Below are positions 17,457 to 25,672 of a DNA stretch of 63,552 nt, piece by piece. A program made the position numbers and the translations under genes. Numbering within the stretch: the first letter of the stretch is position 1; every line of letters starts with the position of its first letter. The notes beneath the pieces were generated by a model. It ran no database searches, had not been told where the DNA came from, and saw only the letters and a list, made by a program, of their open reading frames with translations. The DNA lies in assembly GCA_045652245.1 (NCBI GenBank), contig JAZRTY010000038.1:1-63552 (forward strand). Direction: 5' to 3'. This DNA comes from SIG622 sp045652245. Lineage in GTDB: Bacteria > Bacillota > Clostridia > Oscillospirales > CAG-382.

Positions 17457-17491
17457 ACTGTGAATGTGTTTTGCATTCACAGTAATTTTTT
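17457..17491 (+). terminator. Terminator after the NodB-like gene
   Basis: ACTGTGAATG pairs perfectly with CATTCACAGT around a 7-nt loop, followed by AATTTTTT. Confidence 0.75.
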
Positions 17492-17632
17492 ATCCTTTGT
17501 ACCCGAAATTTAAAAATTTTAAGATTGTGCAAAAAAAACTTACTATTAGATAAATACTTTTTTGTTTTTATTTGATATAATGAAAAAAGATAAGTCTTAA
17601 CTGTTTTTGTTACCTTGAAAGGAGTCTTAAAA

Positions 17633-20341
17633 ATGAAAAGAATAAACACTATCGACCCTTATTTTGAAAATCAGCCACCTTTGAAATTTGTTGAAGAGCT
17701 GAAAACTCCTATGTTCAAAAAGAAGCCCGATTACTTCGGGAAGCGCAAAAAAGTTGATAATGAAATTGATGTTTCGGGAATCTATATTGCACAGAAATAC
17801 TGCGACGACAGTAAAAATCTCCTTGAAACCGTTTATGTCGATTTTGAAAGATTTACCTCTGTTTACGAAATCGGTGGTAACTCCTTCCCTGTTATTATAG
17901 AGAAAAGAGAAACCTCCTGTTTTGAAGAATATGAAATAGAAATTTGTAATGATAAAATCATAATTTATGCCGATGATACAGAGGGTGTTCGTCGTGCTGT
18001 AATTTTCCTTGAGGACGAAATTCGCAGAAAAGAAGGTCCCTTCCTTCAAGCGAAGAAAATCAAACGTACTCCCAAAATCAAATCGAGAATTACACGTTGT
18101 GTCTTCAGCCCGATAAACAGAGCTCCGAAGTTTGGTGACGAGCTTTCGGATTACATTGATTATTACCCTGAAGAATACCTTAACCGTCTTATGCACGACG
18201 GTGCTAACGGTGTCTGGATTTATACAAGATTTTCCGACCTTGCAGAAAACTCAATTCTTGACTATTATGGCAAAAAGGAAGGTACTGAAAAAAGAATTGC
18301 AAAGCTCAGAGCAGTTAGTGAAAAATGTGCAAGATACGGTATCGGAGTTTATGTTTTTGCCATTGAGCCGTTCCATCTGACACCCGAACAGGCAGAGCAA
18401 TATCCCGATATTGCAGGCGCCGAGGTGTTTGGCGGCAGAGCTATGTGTATGAATTCAGAACGCGCAAGGGAAGCAATTTACGAAGCAGGCAGAAAGCTTG
18501 CACTTGACGTTCCACTTCTTCGCGGTTTTATAAGTATTACTGCAGGCGAAAGACCTACCTCATGTGCTTATGTTGAAAATTACGACACTTGTCCAAGATG
18601 CAAAAACGAGAAAAGCCGTGGCGCACTACTTGCAAAAGCAGTTAAAGTTCTTTGCTCGGGCTTCCACTCGGTAAACCCCGATATCGAGGTTATAAGCTGG
18701 ACCTACGGTCACAGAAGCTGGGATTATAACGATATTTTCGATTATGTACAAGCAGCACCCGGTGAAGCTGTTCTTATGCAGAACTTTGATGATATGGGAA
18801 TTTCAAAACAGCTTGGCAAGGAAAGACTCGGTGCTGATTATTGGCTCTCGTATGCAGGTCCTTCAGAGCTTTTTGAAAAAACTGCACAAAAGGCAAATGA
18901 ATGTAAAAAGACACTTTTTGCAAAAATGCAGGTTTGCTGTTCTCACGAAATTGCAAGTATTCCCTACATACCTACTCCCGGTCTTATTTTTGAAAAATAC
19001 AAGGGCGCATACAAGTACGGCGTTACAGGTGTTATGCAGTGCTGGTACTTCGGAAATTATCCGTCAATGATGAGCAAGGCGGCAGGTGAGCTTGCATTTG
19101 AGGACGATTATTCGGATAAAGCCTCAACTCTTGAAAGACTTGCGGCAATCTATTTCGGACAGAGTAAAGCTGCAAGTGTTGCCAAAGCCTGGCAGGACTT
19201 TGAAAATGGCTATGTAAATTATCCTCTTAACATAATGTTCAGCTATTTTGGTCCGGCGCATGACAGCGTTGTATGGAAGTTGGCACTTAAGCCTAAGAAT
19301 TTCCCTCTTGCACGTACCTGGCAGTCACTTGACCCGATTGACGGTGACAGAATCTATGAGGCGTTACTTAACGGTCACTCCCTTGAAGAAGCATACGAGT
19401 TATTCACAGAGCTTTGTAAAAACTGGGATGAGGGAATCAGAAAGCTTGAAAGCCTCAAAATCGAATCAGCAGACGAGGCTGAACAGCTATCTTGTGCGAA
19501 AGCTATCGGTATTCTGTTCGGTGGAACAAAGAATATCCTTGAATTCTATCTGCTTCGTGATATACTCGGAAAGCAGACCGGTGACAACGCCGAAATTCTC
19601 GGTAGGATGCGCGAACTTGTCGGACTTGAAATAGAAAATAGCGAAAATATGATTGTTCTTTGTAACAACGACGCAAGACTTGGTTACCACTCAGAAGCTG
19701 AGGGCTATAAGTTCTTCCCCGAGAAGATGCTCGACAGAATAAATCAGCTCAAAGAATTGCTCGCAACAGAATTTGTTGAGGTTGAGGAAAGAATAAACAA
19801 GGGACTCTCCCCTCTTGAATACTATGACGGAATTGAGGACGATTATCCGGAGCTTCCGAGATACAAGATGTCAGGCACGGGTATAGAAAACGCACCCTGG
19901 GAAATAATCAACGCAGAAAACGGCGCTCGTTTCAGAATGAGCTATAATGAAGATAGCCTTACAATAGAGCTTGACTGTCCGAGCAAAATAACCTTTATGC
20001 TTTGTCCTGAATATCGTCTTATGCGTACCGATGCAAATATTATCATCACCCCCGACGGTCCTGCTCTTGAGATGGCGGTAAGATCTGTATTTTATTACCA
20101 GCTTTTCGGCAAGGCAGGGCAAGAGGAACTTCGCAAATACTCCGATATCGTTACAAGCACAGAAAACGGTATAAACCACAAAATAACCCTGAAACTTTCC
20201 GAAATCGGTCTTGACAAGGTAAGACCTATGAAAATGCGTATAGTTGCAGGTGGAAAGAGCTGGCACAGTGATGAAAACTCGGTTTCACATCTCGGGAAAT
20301 TTGAAGTTCGTGCAGGTGAATACGGTTGGATTTTACCATAA
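17633..20341 (+). CDS. Large cytosolic glycoside hydrolase-like protein (GH20/GH67-like layout)
   Basis: The 902-residue protein lacks a signal peptide. An N-terminal alpha/beta domain (about 1-140, ending DDTEGVRRAVIFLEDEIRR) resembles the zincin-like domain that precedes the catalytic barrel in GH20 and GH67 enzymes. A TIM-barrel-like region follows (about 150-480; GVWIYTRFSD, VISWTYGHRSWDY) and then a helical and beta-sandwich C-terminus. It likely cleaves an imported glycoside. I cannot name the family or the acid/base residue. Start: AAGGAG lies 8 nt before the ATG at 17633; the in-frame TTG at 17615 overlaps that site. Confidence 0.6.
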   Translation: MKRINTIDPYFENQPPLKFVEELKTPMFKKKPDYFGKRKKVDNEIDVSGIYIAQKYCDDSKNLLETVYVDFERFTSVYEIGGNSFPVIIEKRETSCFEEYEIEICNDKIIIYADDTEGVRRAVIFLEDEIRRKEGPFLQAKKIKRTPKIKSRITRCVFSPINRAPKFGDELSDYIDYYPEEYLNRLMHDGANGVWIYTRFSDLAENSILDYYGKKEGTEKRIAKLRAVSEKCARYGIGVYVFAIEPFHLTPEQAEQYPDIAGAEVFGGRAMCMNSERAREAIYEAGRKLALDVPLLRGFISITAGERPTSCAYVENYDTCPRCKNEKSRGALLAKAVKVLCSGFHSVNPDIEVISWTYGHRSWDYNDIFDYVQAAPGEAVLMQNFDDMGISKQLGKERLGADYWLSYAGPSELFEKTAQKANECKKTLFAKMQVCCSHEIASIPYIPTPGLIFEKYKGAYKYGVTGVMQCWYFGNYPSMMSKAAGELAFEDDYSDKASTLERLAAIYFGQSKAASVAKAWQDFENGYVNYPLNIMFSYFGPAHDSVVWKLALKPKNFPLARTWQSLDPIDGDRIYEALLNGHSLEEAYELFTELCKNWDEGIRKLESLKIESADEAEQLSCAKAIGILFGGTKNILEFYLLRDILGKQTGDNAEILGRMRELVGLEIENSENMIVLCNNDARLGYHSEAEGYKFFPEKMLDRINQLKELLATEFVEVEERINKGLSPLEYYDGIEDDYPELPRYKMSGTGIENAPWEIINAENGARFRMSYNEDSLTIELDCPSKITFMLCPEYRLMRTDANIIITPDGPALEMAVRSVFYYQLFGKAGQEELRKYSDIVTSTENGINHKITLKLSEIGLDKVRPMKMRIVAGGKSWHSDENSVSHLGKFEVRAGEYGWILP

Positions 20342-20363
20342 GGGAATATAGATTATAAAATTT

Positions 20364-20395
20364 AAAAGTGGAAGTGTTACGGCTTCCACTTTTTT
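20364..20395 (+). terminator. Terminator of the glycosidase-like gene
   Basis: AAAAGTGGAAG pairs with CTTCCACTTTT around an 8-nt loop and the T-run continues. Confidence 0.75.
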
Positions 20396-20510
20396 GTTAT
20401 AATCAAGTCTTATATTCTACGACAATTTGTAATATTTGATGAATTTCGTCATTTATTAAATTTTGTTAAAAAGTTCACATTTTTTGCTTTATATTTTACT
20501 TTGTATGCGT

Positions 20511-20609
20511 TATAATATAGAGTTGAAGGGTTGAGTATGTTACTCAACATGGAAATTTCGGTGAAAACCGATAAAAAGTAAATTTATACATATAAAGGAG
20601 ATGCTGAAA
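20511..20609 (+). promoter_or_regulatory. Promoter and two-hairpin leader of the PduL/GGGtGRT operon
   Basis: TATAAT lies at 20511-20516. In the leader GTTGAGTA pairs with TACTCAAC (20530-20548) around a 3-nt loop, and TCGGT pairs with ACCGA (20558-20571) around a GAAA tetraloop. No T-run follows, so these are more likely stabilising or regulatory hairpins than a terminator. No riboswitch class was recognised. The 20396-20510 stretch is AT-rich and otherwise featureless. Confidence 0.45.
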
Positions 20610-21197
20610 ATGGCAAACACAGTTTTAGTTGAAACAAGCGCAAGACACATACATCTTTCACGTGAGCATATTGACATCCTTTTCGGAAAAGGACACGAGC
20701 TTACACACAAAAAAGACCTTTCTCAGCCCGGTCAGTTCGCGTGCGAAGAAAGAGTTACCGTTAAAGGTGCTAAAAAGGAGCTCGCAGGCGTGAGCATTCT
20801 CGGTCCTGCAAGACCTGCAACACAGGTTGAGCTTTCCCTTACAGATGCACGTAGTATCGGAGTTGCTGCTCCTATCCGTGAATCAGGTGATATTGCAGGA
20901 AGTGGCGAATGTACTCTTGTAGGTCCCTGCGGTGAAGTTACAATCAAGGAAGGTGTTATCGCAGCTATGCGTCACATTCACCTTGATACTGCAACTGCTG
21001 AAAAGTTCGGTCTTGCTGACAAGCAGGTTGTTTGTGTAAAGCTTGACACAGACGGAAGAAAGACTGTTTTCGGAGATGTTGTTGTGCGTGTATCCGATAA
21101 GTATGCCCCTGCTATGCACATTGATACAGATGAGTCGAATGCTGCAGGTTGTGTTCCCGGAATGTTTGGTGAAATCATTACTGATTGTTGCAAATAA
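20610..21197 (+). CDS. pduL: Phosphate propanoyltransferase-like protein (PduL), without targeting helix
   Basis: The 195-residue protein has the two-barrel PduL fold with its zinc-binding motifs ARHIHLS (about 12), MRHIHL (about 120) and the HIDTDES segment (about 170). PduL converts acyl-CoA and phosphate to acyl-phosphate. Start: AAGGAG lies 9 nt before the ATG at 20610; the ATG at 20601 abuts it. Unlike the second PduL at 25673, it has no N-terminal encapsulation helix, so it should act in the cytosol. It leads an operon with a NifU-like scaffold and a GGGtGRT protein. Confidence 0.85.
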   Translation: MANTVLVETSARHIHLSREHIDILFGKGHELTHKKDLSQPGQFACEERVTVKGAKKELAGVSILGPARPATQVELSLTDARSIGVAAPIRESGDIAGSGECTLVGPCGEVTIKEGVIAAMRHIHLDTATAEKFGLADKQVVCVKLDTDGRKTVFGDVVVRVSDKYAPAMHIDTDESNAAGCVPGMFGEIITDCCK

Positions 21198-21257
21198 CAG
21201 TTTTCAGAATCGAAAGCTTTATTTATAGTTAAATAATTTATAAAGGAGATAAAAACA

Positions 21258-21953
21258 ATGATTAATTACTCAAGCGAAGTACAAGAAATGTGTTGCGTTG
21301 CTAAGGGTCCTAATCACGGTCCGGCTCCCATTCCCGAAGAAGGCAGATGGGTTCAGGCAAAGGAAATCAAGGACATCTCAGGCTTTACTCACGGTATTGG
21401 CTGGTGTGCTCCTCAGCAGGGCGCTTGCAAGCTCTCTCTCAACATCAAGGAGGGTATTATTGAAGAAGCTCTCGTTGAAACTATCGGTTGTTCAGGTATG
21501 ACACACTCTGCAGCTATGGCTGCTGAAATCCTCCAGGGCAAGACAATTCTTGAAGCTCTCAACACAGACCTTGTTTGTGATGCTATCAACACAGCTATGC
21601 GTGAGCTTTTCCTTCAGATTGTTTACGGACGTTCACAGTCTGCTTTCTCTGAAGACGGTTTAACTGTTGGTGCAGGTCTTGAAGACCTCGGTAAGGGTCA
21701 GCGTTCACAGGTAGGTACCATGTACGGTACTAAGGCTAAGGGTGTTAGATACCTTGAAATGGCAGAAGGCTATGTTACAAGAATGGCTCTTGACAAGGAC
21801 GACCAGGTTATCGGATATGAGTTCGTTTCCCTCGGAAAGATGACTGACTTCATCAAGAAGGGTGACGACCCCAACACAGCGTACAAGAAGGCTCAGGGTA
21901 CCTACGGCAGATTTGATGATGCTGTTAAGTACATTGACCCCCGCAAAGACTAA
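21258..21953 (+). CDS. NifU-like iron-sulfur cluster scaffold protein
   Basis: The 231-residue protein has conserved Cys positions in GWCAPQQGACKLSL and ETIGCSGMTHSAAMAAEIL, as in NifU/IscU-type N-terminal domains of anaerobes. In many Firmicutes this variant lies beside a GGGtGRT gene, and it does so here. A further Cys pair occurs near the N-terminus (MCCVAKGP). It probably assembles or carries an Fe-S cluster for a partner protein. An AAAGGAG site precedes the ATG. Confidence 0.7.
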   Translation: MINYSSEVQEMCCVAKGPNHGPAPIPEEGRWVQAKEIKDISGFTHGIGWCAPQQGACKLSLNIKEGIIEEALVETIGCSGMTHSAAMAAEILQGKTILEALNTDLVCDAINTAMRELFLQIVYGRSQSAFSEDGLTVGAGLEDLGKGQRSQVGTMYGTKAKGVRYLEMAEGYVTRMALDKDDQVIGYEFVSLGKMTDFIKKGDDPNTAYKKAQGTYGRFDDAVKYIDPRKD

Positions 21954-21971
21954 TTGAGGAGGTAAATAGAA

Positions 21972-22970
21972 ATGGCATTATTTGAAAACTACGAAAGACG
22001 CGTTGACAAAATCAATGCAGTTCTTGCTGAATACGGAATCAAATCTATCGAAGAATGTAAGGAAATCACACTTGCTAAGGGTATCGACTGCGATAAAATC
22101 GTAAGAGAAACTCAGCCTATCTGCTTTGAAAACGCAGTTTGGGCTTATACTGTTGGTGCTGCTATTGCAATCAAGAAGGGTTGCACAAAGGCTGCTGACG
22201 CTGCTGCCGCTATCGGTATCGGTCTTCAGGCTTTCTGTATCAACGGATCTGTTGCTGAAAACAGAAAAGTAGGTCTTGGACACGGAAACCTCGCTTCTAT
22301 GCTTCTTTCTGAATCCACAGAGTGCTTCTGCTTCCTTGCAGGTCACGAATCCTTCGCTGCTGCTGAAGGTGCTATCAAGATTGCTCTTAACGCAAATAAA
22401 GTAAGAGTAAAGCCCCTCAGAGTTATCCTTAACGGTCTTGGTAAAGACGCAGCATTCATTATTTCAAGAATCAACGGCTTCACATATGTTAAGACTCAGT
22501 TCGACTATGCAACAGAAGAAGTTAAGGTTATTTCCGAAACTCCTTACTCTGACGGTCCGAGAGCTTCTGTTAAGTGCTACGGTGCTGACAATGTTCCGGA
22601 AGGTGTTGCTATCATGAGACTTGAAAATGTTGGTGTTTCCATCACAGGTAACTCAACTAACCCGACAAGATTCCAGCACCCTGTTGCAGGTACCTACAAG
22701 AAGTGGTGTACTGAAAACGGTGTTAAGTACTTCTCTGTTGCTTCCGGTGGTGGTACAGGTAGAACACTTCATCCCGACAACATGGCTGCAGGCCCTGCTT
22801 CCTATGGTATGACAGATACAATGGGACGTATGCATGGAGACGCACAGTTTGCAGGTTCTTCTTCTGTTCCTGCTCACGTTGAAATGATGGGACTTATCGG
22901 TATGGGCAACAACCCGATGGTTGGTGCGACAGTTGCCGTTGCGGTTGCTATTGAAGAAAGTGCGAAGTAA
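21972..22970 (+). CDS. GGGtGRT family protein
   Basis: The 332-residue protein contains the motif that names the family, SGGGTGRTLHPDN, near residue 258. Glycine-rich segments follow (MGRMHGDAQFAGSSS, LIGMGNNPMVGA). The biochemical function of the family is not established to my knowledge. It is usually paired with the NifU-like scaffold and follows it here by 18 nt with a GAGGAGG site. Codon use is strongly biased (GGT, GCT, AAG), which suggests high expression. Confidence 0.85.
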   Translation: MALFENYERRVDKINAVLAEYGIKSIEECKEITLAKGIDCDKIVRETQPICFENAVWAYTVGAAIAIKKGCTKAADAAAAIGIGLQAFCINGSVAENRKVGLGHGNLASMLLSESTECFCFLAGHESFAAAEGAIKIALNANKVRVKPLRVILNGLGKDAAFIISRINGFTYVKTQFDYATEEVKVISETPYSDGPRASVKCYGADNVPEGVAIMRLENVGVSITGNSTNPTRFQHPVAGTYKKWCTENGVKYFSVASGGGTGRTLHPDNMAAGPASYGMTDTMGRMHGDAQFAGSSSVPAHVEMMGLIGMGNNPMVGATVAVAVAIEESAK

Positions 22971-23000
22971 TTAGTAAATAAAGGCTTTTCGGCGTTTTTA

Positions 23001-23037
23001 AAGACTTCTGAATTTCGGTTCGGAAGTCTTTTTTTAT
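23001..23037 (+). terminator. Terminator of the PduL/GGGtGRT operon
   Basis: AAGACTTCTG pairs with CGGAAGTCTT around a 10-nt loop, followed by seven T. Confidence 0.75.
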
Positions 23038-23046
23038 TAAAAACTA

Positions 23047-23075
23047 TTGCAAAATCAAATGAACAGTGATATAAT
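23047..23075 (+). promoter_or_regulatory. Strong promoter of the structured RNA
   Basis: TTGCAA (23047-23052) and TATAAT (23070-23075) have ideal 17-nt spacing. The predicted start near 23081 is exactly where the long closing stem of the RNA begins. Confidence 0.75.
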
Positions 23076-23080
23076 ATGTT

Positions 23081-23278
23081 TACCACACAAATTGAATAGT
23101 GTTTTATTGCACATAATAAGGGCGAAGTGTACTCTTTTTTATTTTTGGTAAAAGATGTATGCTCCGTCTTCGTATGCTTTGCCTATTTAGTGCAGTATTA
23201 CGCAGATTCAATTTGTGTGGTAGCAATGGGAGCCATACATTTTTTCGGTGCGTGTGACTTCGGTTGCGCGCACTTTTT
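23081..23278 (+). ncRNA. Stand-alone structured small RNA, 6S-like rod (candidate)
   Basis: A 17-bp perfect stem (23081-23097 with 23206-23222, 5' arm beginning TACCACACAAATTG) closes a rod. Inside it are two open strands of about 10 nt, a TGCAC/GTGCA helix and a further AATAAGGGC/GCCTATT helix. This matches the general 6S RNA plan of closing stem, central bubble and terminal stem. A separate strong terminator follows. No protein-coding frame of note lies inside. SRP, RNase P and tmRNA signatures are absent. The total is about 200 nt. The 6S identity is inference. Confidence 0.6.
23248..23278 (+). terminator. Terminator of the structured RNA (TTCG tetraloop)
   Basis: GTGCGTGTGAC pairs fully, with wobbles, with GTTGCGCGCAC around TTCG, then TTTTT. 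Its upstream flank (ATTTTTTCGGTGC) is also nearly complementary to 23311-23324, downstream. Confidence 0.85.
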
Positions 23279-23342
23279 AATTTAAGGAGGGGTAAATATT
23301 AACTGCATTTTGCACCGAGAAAAATAGAAAGGAGAATCTGAT

Positions 23343-24197
23343 ATGATTCAAGTAAACAATTTACACAACAATGAAAACATCAGAAAAATAGCAGAACTCG
23401 GTTGTTATGAGGTGTTTGAACATGAAAAGGATATGAGCGTTGATCCTGCTTTTGCTTCTACTGCCTATTTTATGCAAAAGATGAATTTTAGAAAAAGACA
23501 AGTTCTTTGTACCCTTAAGGGAAATTCAATTAAAGTACAAGCAGGTGCTATGCAATGGACAACAGGTAATGTAACTATGAATTCTGATATTAAAGGTGTA
23601 AAAGATTTTTTTGGCAAAGCACTCAAAGGTTTTGCCACAGGGGAATCACTTGCAAAACCTATCTACCAAGGTAACGGATATCTTATGTTTGAACCCACAT
23701 ACAAGTACATAATTCTTGAGGATATTTCTGCTTGGGATAGTGGTATGGTTTTGGATGATGGTTTATTTTTAGCCTGTGATTCAAGCATTCATGAAGAAAT
23801 CGTGGCAAGGAGTAATGCATCCTCTGCTTTACTCGGTGGTGAGGGTTTATTTAATCTTTCTCTTTCCGGACAAGGAATTGCTGTTTTGGAAAGCTCTGTT
23901 CCTCGTGAAGAACTTATTGAAATTAACCTTGAAAATGACGAGGTTAGAATTGACGGAAACATGGCAATTGCTTGGAGCAAATCGCTCCAATTTACTGTCG
24001 AGAAGTCAACAAAATCCTTGCTTGGTTCACTTGCAAGTGGTGAGGGTGTTGTTAATGTTTACCGAGGAACAGGTAAAATCTTAATGTCTCCTGTTACTTA
24101 TGGAACGTTAATGAAGCAAAACAATAGTTCTAAAGAACCTGCCAAAACCTCGTCAGATGGCTTGGTAGAAGGTGTTATAAGTTCACTATTAGGTTAA
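23343..24197 (+). CDS. AIM24 family protein
   Basis: The 284-residue protein matches the AIM24/YbcL-type beta-barrel family. Characteristic segments are ALLGGEGLFNLSLSGQG, GNMAIAWSKSLQFTVE and GEGVVNVYRGTGKILMSP. The role of bacterial members is poorly known. No signal peptide or transmembrane segment is evident. An AAAGGAG site lies 9 nt before the ATG. It probably forms a two-gene operon with the small membrane protein 13 nt downstream. Readthrough from the upstream RNA gene is possible. Confidence 0.8.
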   Translation: MIQVNNLHNNENIRKIAELGCYEVFEHEKDMSVDPAFASTAYFMQKMNFRKRQVLCTLKGNSIKVQAGAMQWTTGNVTMNSDIKGVKDFFGKALKGFATGESLAKPIYQGNGYLMFEPTYKYIILEDISAWDSGMVLDDGLFLACDSSIHEEIVARSNASSALLGGEGLFNLSLSGQGIAVLESSVPREELIEINLENDEVRIDGNMAIAWSKSLQFTVEKSTKSLLGSLASGEGVVNVYRGTGKILMSPVTYGTLMKQNNSSKEPAKTSSDGLVEGVISSLLG

Positions 24198-24210
24198 AGG
24201 AGAAAGAAAT

Positions 24211-24648
24211 ATGAAATTTAACAAAAAGTATATTCAAACTTTTCTTGCAGCACTATCACTTATATGTCTGTTTTTCTATCCGTTTGTAAACAATGACTAT
24301 GGATTTGGTATTGAAAATTCTTTTAGTGGATTTACAGTTGCTATGAATACCTATATTGGTTATTTTATGATAATATTACCACTTGTTTTGATAATTGCAC
24401 CCTTTACCCCAAAATACCAAGCTAAATTACCAATTCTATCTTTGGCAATACCTGTGTTATGTATCGTTAGTTGGTTATTGTGTGTGCTTTTTGCCAAAAC
24501 ATTTGTGGCAAGTTTAGCCGATTCCAGTTTGGCTTCGGGTGCTTATATTACCTTAATTTGTTATGTTGTATTAGCTGTGTATGGAGTTATCACTTACCGT
24601 TCGACATTAACACAACTGATTAACGAATTAAAAGAAAAACGCAAATAA
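24211..24648 (+). CDS. Small four-segment membrane protein, unknown
   Basis: The 145-residue protein has four hydrophobic segments, at about 8-25, 45-68, 75-100 and 108-128. The tail is basic (KELKEKRK-like). The family was not recognised. It follows the AIM24 gene with an AAAGGAG site and is presumably co-expressed. Confidence 0.65.
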   Translation: MKFNKKYIQTFLAALSLICLFFYPFVNNDYGFGIENSFSGFTVAMNTYIGYFMIILPLVLIIAPFTPKYQAKLPILSLAIPVLCIVSWLLCVLFAKTFVASLADSSLASGAYITLICYVVLAVYGVITYRSTLTQLINELKEKRK

Positions 24649-24689
24649 TATTTTAAAAGTTTAAATCCCGTTTATAGTAATATATAAAA

Positions 24690-24722
24690 ACACACCCCAA
24701 AGAATTTATCTTTGGGGTGTGT
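24690..24722. terminator. Bidirectional terminator
   Basis: CACACCCCAAAG pairs perfectly with CTTTGGGGTGTG around a 7-nt loop. A-rich and T-rich flanks serve the converging plus gene (24211) and minus genes (24727, 24834). Confidence 0.8.
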
Positions 24723-24726
24723 ATTT

Positions 24727-24807
24727 TTATTCCTTATTATGAAAAATAAACATTGCTACCGGTACTATAATTGCAACAGCAATTGCAAGCCAAGTTGTAA
24801 AATTCAT
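24727..24807 (-). CDS. 26-residue membrane peptide
   Basis: A short frame encodes 26 residues: MNFTTWLAIAVAII, then VPVAMFIFHNKE. A GAGAGGAG site lies 5 nt before the ATG. The middle is a single hydrophobic helix and the tail is charged, as in small single-span peptides that bind membrane complexes. It starts 26 nt after the stop of the lipoprotein amidase on the same strand, so it is probably co-transcribed with it. The function is unknown. Confidence 0.6.
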   Translation of the reverse strand: MNFTTWLAIAVAIIVPVAMFIFHNKE

Positions 24808-24833
24808 AGTTTCTCCTCTCGAATATCACAAAA

Positions 24834-25559
24834 TCAATTCTGCCCAAAAAGTTTTTCCCATTCAAACAACTCTCCAACATCATTCTTCGCGGGATTATAT
24901 TCGCTATGCCCTATTACGTGGTCTTTGTCAAACGGGATATTGTTTCTCTTACAAATATCGGGGACAAGTTCTCGCAGGGAAGCATACTGTGCATCTGTAA
25001 AGCCGATATGCTCGTCTTTGAGGGCATTATATTCTGCTTCGGACAGATAAATCGACATATCCTGTGCCGAGCCTATTGCCATAATTTCTATACCGATAGC
25101 GTACTTATTCATTTTATTTGTGTATTTTTCGTCTTCTGCAAATGTTCCCTTACCTGCGTGCCAGGCGTCCCTTGTTTCGGGGATGTAGCAATGAATTTCT
25201 CCGTTTCTATCAATAATATAGTGGATGCTGACGCCACCTTCGACGAATATATTTCGCACCTGCTCTATATCATACGGGTTTTCACGATTATTCACAACAT
25301 TACTTGTAAAATGGAACATAACATATTCGGCGTCAAATTCTCTTTCCCAGGAATAATCCTCAAGTGGCAGAAGGTAATCTTTTATAGCAAGTGGTGAAAA
25401 TTCAACGGCTTCGGGTATTTCTTCTTTTTCAGGTAACTGAATTTCAATTTCTTCTTCGGCAGGTGGCACTTGCTCGATATTGTTTTCTGTTTTTTCGGTA
25501 CAGGAGCAAAGAAGCAACAGTAAAATAAATGCAGTTAAAAGAAACTTTATCTTTTTCAT
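24834..25559 (-). CDS. Lipoprotein N-acetylmuramoyl-L-alanine amidase (amidase_2)
   Basis: The 241-residue protein has a lipobox (LLLLLCSC) followed by an acidic Pro/Glu-rich spacer. The amidase_2 fold spans about 85-240. Zinc ligands are the His in VMFHFTS, the His in DAWHAGKG and the His in HVIGHSEYNP, with YAIGIEIM in between. It should trim the peptide stem from peptidoglycan outside the membrane. Start: GGAG lies 6 nt before the ATG at 25559; an in-frame TTG at 25571 overlaps that site. Confidence 0.85.
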   Translation of the reverse strand: MKKIKFLLTAFILLLLLCSCTEKTENNIEQVPPAEEEIEIQLPEKEEIPEAVEFSPLAIKDYLLPLEDYSWEREFDAEYVMFHFTSNVVNNRENPYDIEQVRNIFVEGGVSIHYIIDRNGEIHCYIPETRDAWHAGKGTFAEDEKYTNKMNKYAIGIEIMAIGSAQDMSIYLSEAEYNALKDEHIGFTDAQYASLRELVPDICKRNNIPFDKDHVIGHSEYNPAKNDVGELFEWEKLFGQN

Positions 25560-25634
25560 TTTATTCTCCAAATAGATTTTTTATTTTATTATATTATATA
25601 ACATAAAGAGGAAAATTTCAAGTAGTAAAAAAAC

Positions 25635-25657
25635 AAGCCCGGCACTACACCGGGCTT
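25635..25657 (-). terminator. Terminator of the PduL/aldehyde dehydrogenase operon
   Basis: AAGCCCGG pairs perfectly with CCGGGCTT. On the minus strand it is followed by GTTTTTTT. Confidence 0.8.
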
Positions 25658-25672
25658 ATCTTCATTTCTGAA

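Noticed and set aside
20530..20571. Hairpins before PduL as a cobalamin or other known riboswitch
   Set aside because: There are only two short stems and no conserved aptamer sequence.
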